Below, piece by piece: positions 9,667 through 19,013 of a stretch of 64,000 bases of DNA. The stretch comes from CAVZTA01 sp963778025 (lineage in GTDB: Bacteria; Chloroflexota; Limnocylindria; Limnocylindrales; CSP1-4), in assembly GCA_963778025.1 (NCBI GenBank), contig CAVZTA010000006.1, positions 434,001 to 498,000 of the forward strand. The letters run 5' to 3'. The notes beneath the pieces are model-generated. The model saw only the letters and a program-made list of their open reading frames with translations, was not told where the DNA came from and searched no databases. Numbering within the stretch: position 1 is the stretch's first letter; each line of letters begins with the position of its first letter. Position numbers and translations under genes: made by a program.

Positions 9667-11362
9667 ATGCGCCACGTCCGCCTGTCGATCGCCATGGTCG
9701 CGCTGCTTGTGGCAGCCGCGTGCCAGCCATCGGCATCCACCGCACCCAGCGTCGGGGGCACCGCGTCGCCGAGCGCCGCGCCCACGACGGCCGCCAGCGG
9801 GTCGCCGGCCGCCAGCGGGTCGCCGGCCGCCAGCGGCGGCGCCGCGGCCGACACGCTCCAGATGCACTGGCTCGGTGACCTGACCGCCATCTGGCATCCC
9901 GCCTCGCAGGAGACGTTCAGCCAGGCCATCAACTTCCAGCTGATGTTCGACAAGCTCGTCGATCGCAAGTGGAAGGACGACGGGAGCGGCTGGGACCCGG
10001 CCCCGGACCTCGCCGATTCGTGGGACATCAGCCCGGACGGGCTGAAGTGGACGTTCCACCTGCATCCCGGCATCAAGTGGCACGACGGTGAGCCGTTCAC
10101 GGCCAACGACGTGGCGTTCACGGTCAGCCGGGCGCTCCTCAACACGCGCAAGAACCCCCAGAACGCGTGGGCCGCGGTCGTCGGCGTCGACAAGGTCACC
10201 GACCCGAACGCGGTCGCATCGGGCGTCAAGGTCATCGACGACAACACGATCGAGCTGACGCTCGCCGCGCCGAACGCCAACTACTTCAGCGACCTGAGCG
10301 ACCCGTCGGCGTTCATCGTCCCGCAGCACATCCTCAAGGACACCGATCCCAAGAGCGGTCGAGACGATCGAGTTCTCGACCACGAAGCCGATCGGGACCG
10401 GGCCCTACAAGTTCATCAAGTACGAGACGGACCAGTACAGCCAGTTCGAGGCGAACCCCGACTACTTCATGGGTGCCCCGAAGATCAAGAACATCTTCGT
10501 GAAGCGCGCCCTGGGTGACCAGGCGATCGCCCAGCTGGAGTCCGGCGACCTCGACCTGTCGGTCCGCCTCAACCCGGCCGAGCAGGGTCGCCTCGAGAAG
10601 GTAGCCAACCTCGACGTTCTCTCGACGTCGGGCGTGGGCACGTACGGCCCGTACATGAACCTGCTGTCGCTGACCGACGTGAAGACCCGTCAGGCCATCG
10701 CGATGGGCGTCGACGCGCAGGGCATCATCGACTCCGTCTACGGTGGGGCCGGGCACATCAACCGCGGCGTCCTGCCGGGCATGCCCCCTGCCGACGACCA
10801 GGTCTACTTCGACTACGACCCGGCGAAGGCGAAGCAGCTGCTCGACGAGTCGTCGTGGGACAAGAGCAAGCCATTGCGCATCGTCTTCGACAAGTCGTTC
10901 GCCGGTGTCGAGCAGTGGACGCCGATCATGCAGCAGAACCTCCAGGACATCGGCTTCAAGGTCGAGCTCATGGGTCTCGACACCACGGCCGCGATCGAGG
11001 CGTACGACAAGATCGACACCTTCGACGTGACGATCGCCCAGGGTGGCGCACAGGGTGTCGGACCGTTCGAGTCGCAGATCTACTTCAGCTGCAAGCAGAC
11101 CGAGCCGGCCCACTACAAGACCTATTCGCGGAACTGCGCGATCGACGACGGGTTCGTCGCGGCGCGCAAGGAGATCGACCCCGAGAAGCGCAACGAGATC
11201 TTCAAGGGCATCAGCAAGCTCATCAACGACGAGGTCGAGAAGGTCAGCTGGTGGACCACCAACGCCCTGAGCGCCAAGGTCAAGGGCCTCCAGGGCGTGA
11301 CCATCCCGCCGAACACCCGCGAGTTCATCGTCGGGGTCCAGAACTGGACGCTCACCAAGTAG
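9667..11362 (+). CDS. ABC importer substrate-binding lipoprotein, family 5 (one frameshift)
   Basis: Second family 5 binding protein. The ATG at 9667 follows GAGGAGGG. The signal peptide ends LLVAAAC with lipid-modified Cys19, and a Ser/Ala/Gly/Pro linker with an 18-bp repeat follows. Typical landmarks are DLADSWDISPDGLKWTFHLHPG, HDGEPFTANDVAFT and, after a shift near 10362, KPIGTGPYKF. Deleting one base at the shift yields 564 residues, the expected length. It heads an importer operon with permeases at 11422 and 12385. No ATPase gene adjoins. Confidence 0.91.
9792..9836. repeat. 18-bp tandem repeat in lipoprotein linker
   Basis: The unit CGCCAGCGGGTCGCCGGC occurs twice (9792-9809, 9810-9827) with a partial third copy. 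It encodes the repeating Ala-Ser-Gly-Ser-Pro-Ala tether behind the lipidated cysteine. Confidence 0.8.
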
Positions 11363-11387
11363 CGCCCGGATCCTGATCCCGCTCGCC

Positions 11388-11424
11388 CACCGGCCGTTCC
11401 ACGCTCGCTGAGGAACGGCCGGTG
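11388..11424 (+). promoter_or_regulatory. Hairpin covering the permease ribosome-binding site and start codon
   Basis: A perfect 13-bp inverted repeat, CACCGGCCGTTCC (11388-11400) and GGAACGGCCGGTG (11412-11424), has an 11-nt loop. The right arm contains most of the GAGGA Shine-Dalgarno sequence and the whole GTG start codon (11422-11424) of the DppB-type gene. In mRNA this would hide the start until melted, and could also protect the 3' end of the binding-protein message. Confidence 0.6.
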
Positions 11425-12401
11425 GCGTCCTACCTCATCCGCCGCATCCTGATCGCGATCCCGGTCCTCATCGGGATCACGATCATCTGCTTCGCCGCGC
11501 TCTCGCTGGCGCCGGGCGACCCGCTCACCGCGCGCCTGGATCCGACGATCCTGGCCCAGCTGCAGCGCGACCCGGCGCTCCTCGCAGAGCGGCGCCACGA
11601 GCTGGGCCTCGACCAGCCCGTCCCGGTGCGCTACCTGGTCTGGCTGGCGGGCGCCGTCCGCGGCGACCTCGGCTATTCCATCCAGTCGCATCGGCCCATC
11701 GCCGAGGAGCTCGCCAAACGGCTTCCGGCGACGGTCGCGCTGATGGGCTACAGCGATCCTCATCGCGGTGCTGGTGGGCATCCCGCTCGGCAGTGCTGTC
11801 GGCCCTGCGGCCGTACTCGCGCCTCGACTACATCCTGACGACGATCACGATGACGCTCTCAGCCGCACCGACGTTCGTGCTGGGTCTGGCGGCGATCTAC
11901 ATCTTCGCGGTGTGGCTGGATCTCCTCCCCAGCGGCGGGATCCAGACGCTCGGGCGGCCGAACACGCCGCTCGATTTCGCGTCGCATCTCATCCTGCCCG
12001 CGATGGTCCTGGGTCTGGCGTCCGCGGCACCGCTGCTGCGCTACACGCGGGCCAGCATGCTCGACGTCATGGACAGCGAGTACGTGACGACCGCCAAGGC
12101 GAAGGGGCTCGCGCCGCGCACGGTCATCGCGCGGCACGCGTTCCGCAATTCCCTCATCCCGATCATCACGGTCGTGGGCCTGCTGCTGACGGAGCTGGTC
12201 GCCGGGGCCGTGATCACCGAGCAGATCTTCGCCTGGCCGGGCATGGGCCAGCTCGCGGTCCGGGCGGCGAGCGACCGCGATCCGGCGCTGATGATGGGCG
12301 TCGTCCTCGTCATCGGCGCAGGCGTGCTCGTCACCAACATCCTGGTCGACGTCGCCTACGTGCGGGTCGACCCGCGGATCCGCCTTGACAGCGCCCGCTG
12401 A
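11422..12401 (+). CDS. ABC importer permease, DppB type (two frameshifts)
   Basis: DppB-type membrane permease. The GTG at 11422 begins the characteristic first helix ASYLIRRILIAIPVLIGITI; the EAA loop reads YTRASMLDVMDSEYVTTAKAKGL and is followed by VITEQIFAWPGMGQ. The frame shifts near 11752 (after LMGYS) and near 11792 (before VLSALRPYS), so the central membrane segment VGIPLG lies in a third frame; deleting one base at each site gives 325 residues. The start codon sits inside a hairpin. The 3' end overlaps the next permease by 17 nt. Confidence 0.88.
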
Positions 12402-13287
12402 CGCCGTCGTCGCGCGGCAGGTCGTCGCGTACGAGCATCAGTCGCTCGCCCGGGCGGCAACGCGGCGCTTCCTGCGCCATCGGCTCGCCGTCATCGGGCT
12501 CGTCCTGCTCGCGGTGATCGTCCTCATGGCCGTGTTCGCCGACGTCATCTCCAGCAAGCCGTTCTTCACGGACGTCAAGGCTGTGAGCCAGCCGCCCAGC
12601 GCCAACCACCTGCTGGGCACCGATCGCTCCGGCCGGGATGTGTGGGCGCGCGTGGTCCACGGCGCCCGGACGTCGCTCGTGGTGGGCATCGGCGCGGTCG
12701 CGATCTACGTGACGATCGGCACCCTGCTCGGCGGCCTCGCCGGGCTGCGGGGCGGGCGGGTCGACTTCTTCATCATGCGCATCGTCGACACGCTGATGAG
12801 CATCCCGACCTTGCTCCTCGTGATCGTGTTCGTGGCCGCCGTCGGGCCCAGCCTCGCGAGCGTCGTGGCGGTCATCGGCCTGCTCGGCTGGCCCGGGGCC
12901 TGCCGGCTGGTCCGCGGTCAGCTGCTCTCGCTCCGCGAGGCGGAGTTCGTGCTGGCCGCGCGGGTCGTCGGCGTCAGCTCGAGCCAGATCCTCATCCGCC
13001 ACATGATCCCGAACCTGATCAGCTCGCTCGCGGTCCTCGCGACGTTCGGGGTGGCGAGCGCGATCATCCTCGAGGCGGGGCTGTCGTTCCTCGGGCTTGG
13101 CGTCAAGGTGCCCATCCCCAGCTGGGGCGAGATGATCAACGCGGCGCAGTCGCCGTCGGTGCTCATCGACACGCCGTGGTTGTGGATCGCGCCGGGCATC
13201 GCGATCGCGCTGACCGTGCTCTCGGTCAACTTCATCGGCGATGGGCTGCGCGACGCACTGAACCCCCGGGCGACGCGCCAGCGCTGA
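12385..13287 (+). CDS. ABC importer permease, DppC type
   Basis: Intact 300-residue DppC-type permease. It appears to start at a TTG (12385) inside the end of the upstream permease, since no closer ATG or GTG precedes the conserved RRFLRHRLAVIGL segment. LLGTDRSGRDVWARV, the ATPase-contact loop AARVVGVSSSQILIRHMIPN and LSFLGLGVKVPIPSWGEM are all present. It is the third gene of the operon at 9667-13287 and is the usual partner of the DppB-type protein. Confidence 0.9.
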   Translation: MTAPADAVVARQVVAYEHQSLARAATRRFLRHRLAVIGLVLLAVIVLMAVFADVISSKPFFTDVKAVSQPPSANHLLGTDRSGRDVWARVVHGARTSLVVGIGAVAIYVTIGTLLGGLAGLRGGRVDFFIMRIVDTLMSIPTLLLVIVFVAAVGPSLASVVAVIGLLGWPGACRLVRGQLLSLREAEFVLAARVVGVSSSQILIRHMIPNLISSLAVLATFGVASAIILEAGLSFLGLGVKVPIPSWGEMINAAQSPSVLIDTPWLWIAPGIAIALTVLSVNFIGDGLRDALNPRATRQR

Positions 13288-13308
13288 GGGAGCGCATCCC
13301 GCCGCGCG

Positions 13309-14373
13309 TCAGGTCAGGTCGCGCAGCCGGAGCCAGTGCAGCTCCAGCCCATCCGGCGTCGGATACGTGTGGAGGACGGCGCCCAGGGTCCCGTCGCTGA
13401 GCTCGACGATGTCCGGATAGCCGCAGACCGCCCCCGGCTCATGACGCGCATCGAGCTGTGCCGCGTACAGCTGCCCGGCATCGCGCCATGTCTCGCCGCC
13501 GTCCTCGGTCACGCTGATGCTCACGCCGCGACGCTCGGGATCCTCGTCGCGATAGGCGCACAGGATGGCCCCCGAACGAAGGCGGAACAGCTTGATGTTC
13601 GAGCCCTTGAACGGCGTCGGCCGGATGGGCGTCCAGGTCCGCCCTTCATCGCTGGAGTGGGCGAAGACGCTCTGCCGGGTCTGGTGCTCGCGCACGACCG
13701 CCAGGAACCGGCCATCGTCGAGCCGGACGACGTCGATGTCGCTGTAGTCGAGGCCATCGGCCTCGGCGATGATCGTGGGCGGCGTGAAGTCGTCGCCGTC
13801 GGGCCCGGTGAACGACACGCCGCTGTGCCAGCCGGCGTCACGGCCCTTGGTGCCCATCACCGCCCACAGCAGCCGTCCATCGGACAGCGGATGCGGGTTG
13901 CTCGCGCCATACAGCTCGGTCCAGTGGGGGAAGAGGCGGATCTCCGGCCCAGGCTCGGACCACGTCTCGCCGCCGTCGCGGCTGGTCGTGGAGGCGACCC
14001 ACCAGCCGGTCATCGGCTCGGTGCCGCCCAGCGAGAAGTCGATGAAGATCCGGCCGAGCAGCAGCTTGACGTTCTCGTCGGCGACCCGGGCGAGGCCGCC
14101 CATGGCCAGGCAGAACCAGCCCGGGTAGGCGTAGATCGGCCGCGGGTCGGTCCACGTCTCGCCGTCGTCGTCGCTGGTCGCGAGCATGATCGCGGTGTCG
14201 TTCCGGATCGCGGTGCCGGGACCCTGCGAGAACACGAGGAGCAGCCGGCCGCTCCCCTCGAGCCGGATGACGCTGGCGGCGTTGCGGCGCATCGGCGGAC
14301 CGCCGAACAGCCTCCGGGCCGACAGCACCTCCACCGGCGCGTCGGCGGCGAGTCGCGGCGTCGGGTCGGTCAT
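13309..14373 (-). CDS. Sialidase-fold (BNR/Asp-box) protein
   Basis: A 354-residue six-bladed beta-propeller of the exo-alpha-sialidase/BNR family. Four Asp-box motifs of the form S/T-x-D-x-G-x-x-W are visible (SDDDGETW, SRDGGETW, SSDEGRTW, TEDGGETW), with an RRNAASVIRLEGSG-type N-terminal strand. There is no signal peptide, so it should be cytosolic, unlike most true sialidases. The ATG at 14373 has GAGGAG eight nt upstream and lies 19 nt after the CocE-type hydrolase, making an operon. The fold is certain; sialidase activity is not, and a related glycoside or sugar-acid hydrolase or binding role is possible. Confidence 0.85.
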   Translation of the reverse strand: MTDPTPRLAADAPVEVLSARRLFGGPPMRRNAASVIRLEGSGRLLLVFSQGPGTAIRNDTAIMLATSDDDGETWTDPRPIYAYPGWFCLAMGGLARVADENVKLLLGRIFIDFSLGGTEPMTGWWVASTTSRDGGETWSEPGPEIRLFPHWTELYGASNPHPLSDGRLLWAVMGTKGRDAGWHSGVSFTGPDGDDFTPPTIIAEADGLDYSDIDVVRLDDGRFLAVVREHQTRQSVFAHSSDEGRTWTPIRPTPFKGSNIKLFRLRSGAILCAYRDEDPERRGVSISVTEDGGETWRDAGQLYAAQLDARHEPGAVCGYPDIVELSDGTLGAVLHTYPTPDGLELHWLRLRDLT

Positions 14374-14392
14374 CGGTGGGTCTCCTCGTTCG

Positions 14393-16401
14393 CTACAGCA
14401 GCACGCGGGGGATGCGCTCGTCCCACGACCGCGTCGCAGCGACCGCGCCATCGATGGTGACCTCGAGCTCGATGGTCACGTGGAAGTCCGTCTCGTCAGA
14501 GGCGATGACGACCTCGGCCCGCGACTCGGCCGTGGACCCGTCGCGGGTAGACCGACAGCGATGGCGCCCGCGACCGACGGCGTGTGCCGGATCCGCGGGA
14601 TCGACCTCGCAGACGACGCCGAACTCGCGCTCGATGTCGGTGCCGTCCACGGCTCGGAACGCGACGCGCGTCTCGATGGTCGCGGTCGCCGTGCCGGTCA
14701 GGTGGTCGCGCGCGATCGTCCACGTCGGACGCGGACTGCGCGCGGATGGCGGCGTGACGGGGACCGGCGACGGCTCGAACACCGGAGCCGGCTCCGCGTT
14801 CGTGGGCGGCACCTCGGGAAGCGCGATCGTCGATCCGTGGTGGACGGACAGGACGGCATCCTCGGGCGTGGGCCAGACGTTGGGCCAGTCGGCACCGGCG
14901 ATGGCGACGCGGATCCGGTGGCCGGCCGGGAAGCGCCAGCCCGTTGCGTCGATGTCGACGCGGAGGTCGACGACCTCGCCTGGCGCCAGCGGTTCGGGGT
15001 CGGTCAGCGACGCGCGGCGGGTGACGTTGAGCATGCCCTTCGCGACGAGATGGGAGCGGCCGCCCGGATCGACGTCGATGAGCGAGACCGCGACACCGGC
15101 GACCGGTGCGCTCGCGGCCAGGCGGAGGTCCGCCCGCGCCCGGCCCAGGATCGTCAGGGGTTCGCCCAACGGCTCGGACGTGTAGACCAGGGAGCCGGCC
15201 TCGTCCACGCGCTGGTCCCCGGGCGACCCGAACGGCACGCCGCCCGACCATAGACCGCCCATCGTGCCCACGGTGGGATCGACGGTCAGGCGGTCCTCGC
15301 CCGTGGTCGGCTCATCGCCGGCGGTGAGCCGGCCGCGCGCGCCGCCAGCGTCAGGATCCGCTCCTGAGCGCCCGGGATCGGCCAGGAACGCTCCGCCCGC
15401 CACTCGCCCGGCTCGTCGAGCCGGTCCGGCGCCAGCGTCCCGGGCTCCATGACGAACACCGCGATCGGCGGCTCGTCCAGCAGCCCGGTGTCGCGACCGC
15501 GGTTCCAGTGGTCCAGCCAGCGGACGACCTCGCGGAGATGGTCGATCCGCGGACCCGGGATGGCCGCATCCGGATAGGCGTGGTCCCACGGCCCCACCAG
15601 GAGCTTCTTCGGTGCCCGCAGGCCCGCGAACAGCCGCAGCGGCGGGTTCGGGTAGCCGTCCCGCCAGCCGCCGATGATGAACGTGGGGCACACGATCCGG
15701 TCGAGCATCCCGGCCACCGAGCCGGTGCGCCAGTACGGCCCGTCGACCTGGTGGCGAAGCCATGCGAGCAGGTAGGGCTCGTCCTCGTCGACGTGGCGGC
15801 GCCAGACCTCTGCCCACCGGTCGCCGAACGTCGCGCGATCGGGCGGCATCGCGTTCCACGCGATCATCCGCGTGCCGTACCAGCCCAGGTCGTAGTACAT
15901 GCGCAGCAGCCCGCCGCGGTAGTGGCAGTCGTCGGTGTAGCGGTCGTCGGTGGCGTCGACCGGGATGATCGAGGTCAGGTGCGGTGGCTGATGGGTCGCG
16001 ACCTGGAGCGCCGTGAAGCCGCCGTACGAGATGCCCATCAGGTTGACGTGGCCGTCGCACCACGGCTGCGTCGCGACCCACTCGACCGCGTCGTAGCCGT
16101 CGAGCTGCTCGTCGAGGACGTACTCGTCGACCGCGTGCCCTTCCGACGCGCCGGTGCCGCGGATGTCGACTCGCACGAGCGCATACCCGTGGCGCGGCAG
16201 CTCGAGGTAGTGCCGGAAGGCCGCGAGGTTGACCTCGTCCTTGCGATACGGGATGTAGTCCATGACCACCGGGAGCGGCTCGTCGCTCCCGACCGGGAGG
16301 TACACGTCCGCGGCGAGGCGGACGCCGTCGCGCATCGGGATCCGGAGGTGCTTGACGACGCGCACGTCGTCGGCGACCTGGAGCGCCGGGCCGTCGATCA
16401 T
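14393..16401 (-). CDS. CocE/NonD-type serine hydrolase, S15 (one frameshift)
   Basis: Alpha/beta hydrolase of the cocaine esterase/X-Pro dipeptidyl-peptidase (S15) family. The nucleophile is Ser125 in GISYGG; the acid is in GGWRDGYPN and the His in VGPWDHAY. The C-terminal jelly-roll domain (X-Pro_dipeptidyl C domain) begins around EPLTILGRARADLRL and continues through GHRIRVAIAGADWPN. A shift near 15345 separates the two domains; repairing it gives about 668 residues, normal for the family. Without a signal peptide it is probably intracellular. It is divergent from the amidohydrolase at 16449 and upstream of the sialidase-fold gene. Ester, amide and X-Pro peptide substrates are all known. 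Confidence 0.86.
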
Positions 16402-16448
16402 CGGCCGAGCCTGCGATGATCGGGCGGTCGACACCACCAGGAGGTCCC

Positions 16449-17660
16449 ATGGCCATCGTCCCCGGCCGTCGCAACGTCCATCGCATCCGCGTCGGCCGCC
16501 TGCTGGACGGCACCGATCGCGCACCGCTGACCGATGCCGCGCTGCTCGTGATCGATGGGACGATCGCGGAGGTCGGCCCGGACGCGACGGTCGCGTCGCC
16601 CGAGGATGCGCGCAGTCACTCGTTCCCGGAGGGCGACGGCGCTGCCCGGGCCTGATGGACGCGCATGTCCACGTGACGCTGCCGCCGACCGTCGACCCGC
16701 TCGCGACGATGGCCGAAGAGTCGGACGCCGAGCTGATCACGCGCGGCGCAGTCGCCGCCGAGCGGATGGTGCGCGCCGGGATCACGCACGGCCTACGACT
16801 GCGGCGCGCGGAACACCACGGCCCAGGGCGTCCGCGACGTCATCGAGCGCGGCATCAGCCTGGGTCCGCGGCTGCTGGTCAGCGGCCGCACGATCACCCA
16901 GCCGAAGGGCCACTGCCACTTCTTCGGCGGCGAGGCCGACGGGGTCGACGACGTCAAGGCGGCCGTCCGCCGGCTCATCGAGGAGGAGGGCGTCGACGGC
17001 ATCAAGACGTTCGCCACCGGCGGCGGCATGACGGCCGGGACCGATTCGCGGTACGCCTCGTACTCCGTGATGGAGCTCGAGGCCATGGCCGACGAGACCC
17101 ACCGGCTGGGCAAGCGGATCACGGCGCATGCCCACGGCGTGCCGGGCATCCGCAACGCGTCGATCGCCGGGCTCGACTCCATCCAGCACTGCACGATGCT
17201 GGGCAAGGAATGGGAGTGGGCGTTCGACGAGGAGGTCGCCCGCGGCATGGCCGAGCGCGGCACCCGCGCGTGCCCCACGATCTCGGCGGGCTATCGCAAC
17301 GAGGTCGAGTCGGGCATCGACATCAACAAGCTCCAGCCGAACCCGGGCGCGATGAGCCGCCACGACTGGTGGATGAACGCGCGCCGGCTCATCGACGCGG
17401 GCGTGACGGTGGTCCCCGCCACGGACGTCGGCATCAACCTCACGGACTTCGGCGACGAGCTGTTCCTGGAGCTCGAGGCGTACGAGCGGATCGGCGTCCC
17501 GGCCGCCGAGGTCATCCAGTGGGCGACCTCTCGCTCCGCGTGGCACCAGGGCCTCGAGGACGTCACCGGCACGCTGCGCGAGGGTCTGGAGGCCGACGTC
17601 CTGATCGTCGACGGCCGACCCGACGAGCGCATCTCGGACCTGCGCACACGCGCTTCGTGA
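16449..17660 (+). CDS. Amidohydrolase, prolidase-like (multiple frameshifts)
   Basis: Amidohydrolase-superfamily enzyme of about 400 residues. The ATG at 16449 has AGGAGG upstream. The N-terminal beta-sandwich (RIRVGRLLDGTDRAPL) is followed, in another frame from about 16650, by the metal motif in LMDAHVHVTLPP, and from about 16790 by YDCGARNTTAQGVRDVIERGISLGPRLLVSG, HCHFFGGEADG, IKTFATGGGM and a VPATDVG Asp site. A further one-base loss near 17645 would convert the C-terminus to the usual LRDTRFVMRAGRPI, so the true end may lie slightly past 17660. It is a paralogue of the enzymes at 5843 and 30892. Confidence 0.8.
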
Positions 17661-17752
17661 TGCGCGCGGGCCGTCCCATCACTCCCACGCCACCGCCGCC
17701 GTACCCGGTGGGCGGACACGTGGCGTTCACGTGCGCGTGCCTGATCGGTCGC

Positions 17753-18868
17753 TCAGACACGGAAGCGCTCGAGCGCGCGCTCGTCGAGCTCGATGCCCAG
17801 CCCGGGCGCCGTCGGCACGGCATAGCTGCCGTCCACGAGCTCGAACGGTTCCCGGAGCAGCCCCGACACGAACCGGTTCTCGGTCGTGTCGTGCTCGAGC
17901 AGCGGTGCCTCGGCGCCGGGCAGCAGCGTGGGATCGGGGAGCAGCGAGGCGGCGTGCAGCGACGCCGCCTCCACGACCGGGCCGTTCCACGAGTGCGGCA
18001 TCGTCCGGATGCCCTTCAGCGCGGCCAGCCGGGCGACGAACAGCAGGTCGCCGATGCCGCCGCACAGGCTGATGTCGGGCTGCACGATGTCGACCGCGCG
18101 CCGGTCGAGCAGCTCCGCGAACGCCGCCGGATGCTGGAGCATCTCGCCGCCGGCGACCGCGATGTCCAGGGTGTTCGCGAGGACCTCGTAGCCGTGATAG
18201 CCGTGCTGCGGCAGCGGCTCTTCGTACCAGTCGAGCCCGATGCGCTCCAGCTCGCGTCCCACGCGGATCGCCGTCGTCAGCGTGTACGAGCCCCAGGCGT
18301 CGACCATCAGGCGGACGTCGTCCGGCAGCGCGTCGCGCACCGCGGCGACGAGCGGCAGCTCCTCCCGCGGGGGATACCGCCCGATGCGCATCTTGATGGC
18401 CCGGTACCCGCGCGCCGCGAGCCCGGTCGCCTCGGCGACCCACTGGTCGCGGGGATGGACGTCCTGGAGGTAGCACAACCCGGAGGCGTAGACCGGCACG
18501 CGCTCCCGGAGCGCACCGCCGTACAGCGCGTGGACCGGGATGCCCAGCAGCTTGCCGCGCAGGTCGTGGAGCGCCGTGTCGACGGCCCCGGTCACGAGGC
18601 CGCTCTCGAACGGCTCCAGCCAGCGCTCGCGCCACGACCGGCCGACCAGCAGCGGGTCGCGCCCCACGAGGCGCGGGGCGACCACGTCGCGGATCGTCTC
18701 GACGACCCCACCGAGGGGCGACGTCTCGCCCCAGCCGACCACGCCGTCGCTCGTGGCGATCCGGACGAGCAGCAGGTGTCGCTCCCGGTTCAGGACGCCG
18801 CCGGGGCCGGACGGCACCTCCAGCGGATGCGCCAGATGCAGCGTCTCCACGGACGCGATCCGGGTCAT
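17753..18868 (-). CDS. Enolase-superfamily (MR/MLE) enzyme 1
   Basis: A 371-residue mandelate racemase/muconate lactonizing enzyme homologue. KMR at residues 159-161 gives the first acid/base pair, Mg ligands are Asp190 (VDAWGS), Glu216 (WYEEPLP) and Glu242 (GGEML), and MPHSW near the C-terminus provides the opposite-face His. The Lys plus His set is typical of acid-sugar dehydratases in this family. It is intact and divergent from the third binding-protein operon across a 145-bp gap that contains a palindrome. A sugar-acid dehydratase role is inferred; racemase or cycloisomerase activity is possible. Confidence 0.88.
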   Translation of the reverse strand: MTRIASVETLHLAHPLEVPSGPGGVLNRERHLLLVRIATSDGVVGWGETSPLGGVVETIRDVVAPRLVGRDPLLVGRSWRERWLEPFESGLVTGAVDTALHDLRGKLLGIPVHALYGGALRERVPVYASGLCYLQDVHPRDQWVAEATGLAARGYRAIKMRIGRYPPREELPLVAAVRDALPDDVRLMVDAWGSYTLTTAIRVGRELERIGLDWYEEPLPQHGYHGYEVLANTLDIAVAGGEMLQHPAAFAELLDRRAVDIVQPDISLCGGIGDLLFVARLAALKGIRTMPHSWNGPVVEAASLHAASLLPDPTLLPGAEAPLLEHDTTENRFVSGLLREPFELVDGSYAVPTAPGLGIELDERALERFRV

Positions 18869-18931
18869 CGAGGGCCCTCCGGAGAGGCTGGCGCGATCGA
18901 CTGTTCCAGGCGCCGCTGTGCAGCGACACTA

Positions 18932-18941
18932 CAATCGATTG
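18932..18941. promoter_or_regulatory. Palindrome CAATCGATTG in divergent promoter region
   Basis: A perfect 10-bp palindrome with flanks TA and ACA lies between the divergent MR/MLE gene and the third binding-protein gene. Its half-sites (ACAAT, ATTGAC) resemble those of the ATTGTCGACAAT operators but in everted order, so it may be a related or distinct operator. It is one of few AT-rich points in this stretch. Confidence 0.35.
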
Positions 18942-19013
18942 ACAGCACCACAGGCAGGCTACAGGATTCCGGGCGAGCCTCGGGCCGTCGGCCCGTGAGT
19001 GGAGGAGGTTCGA

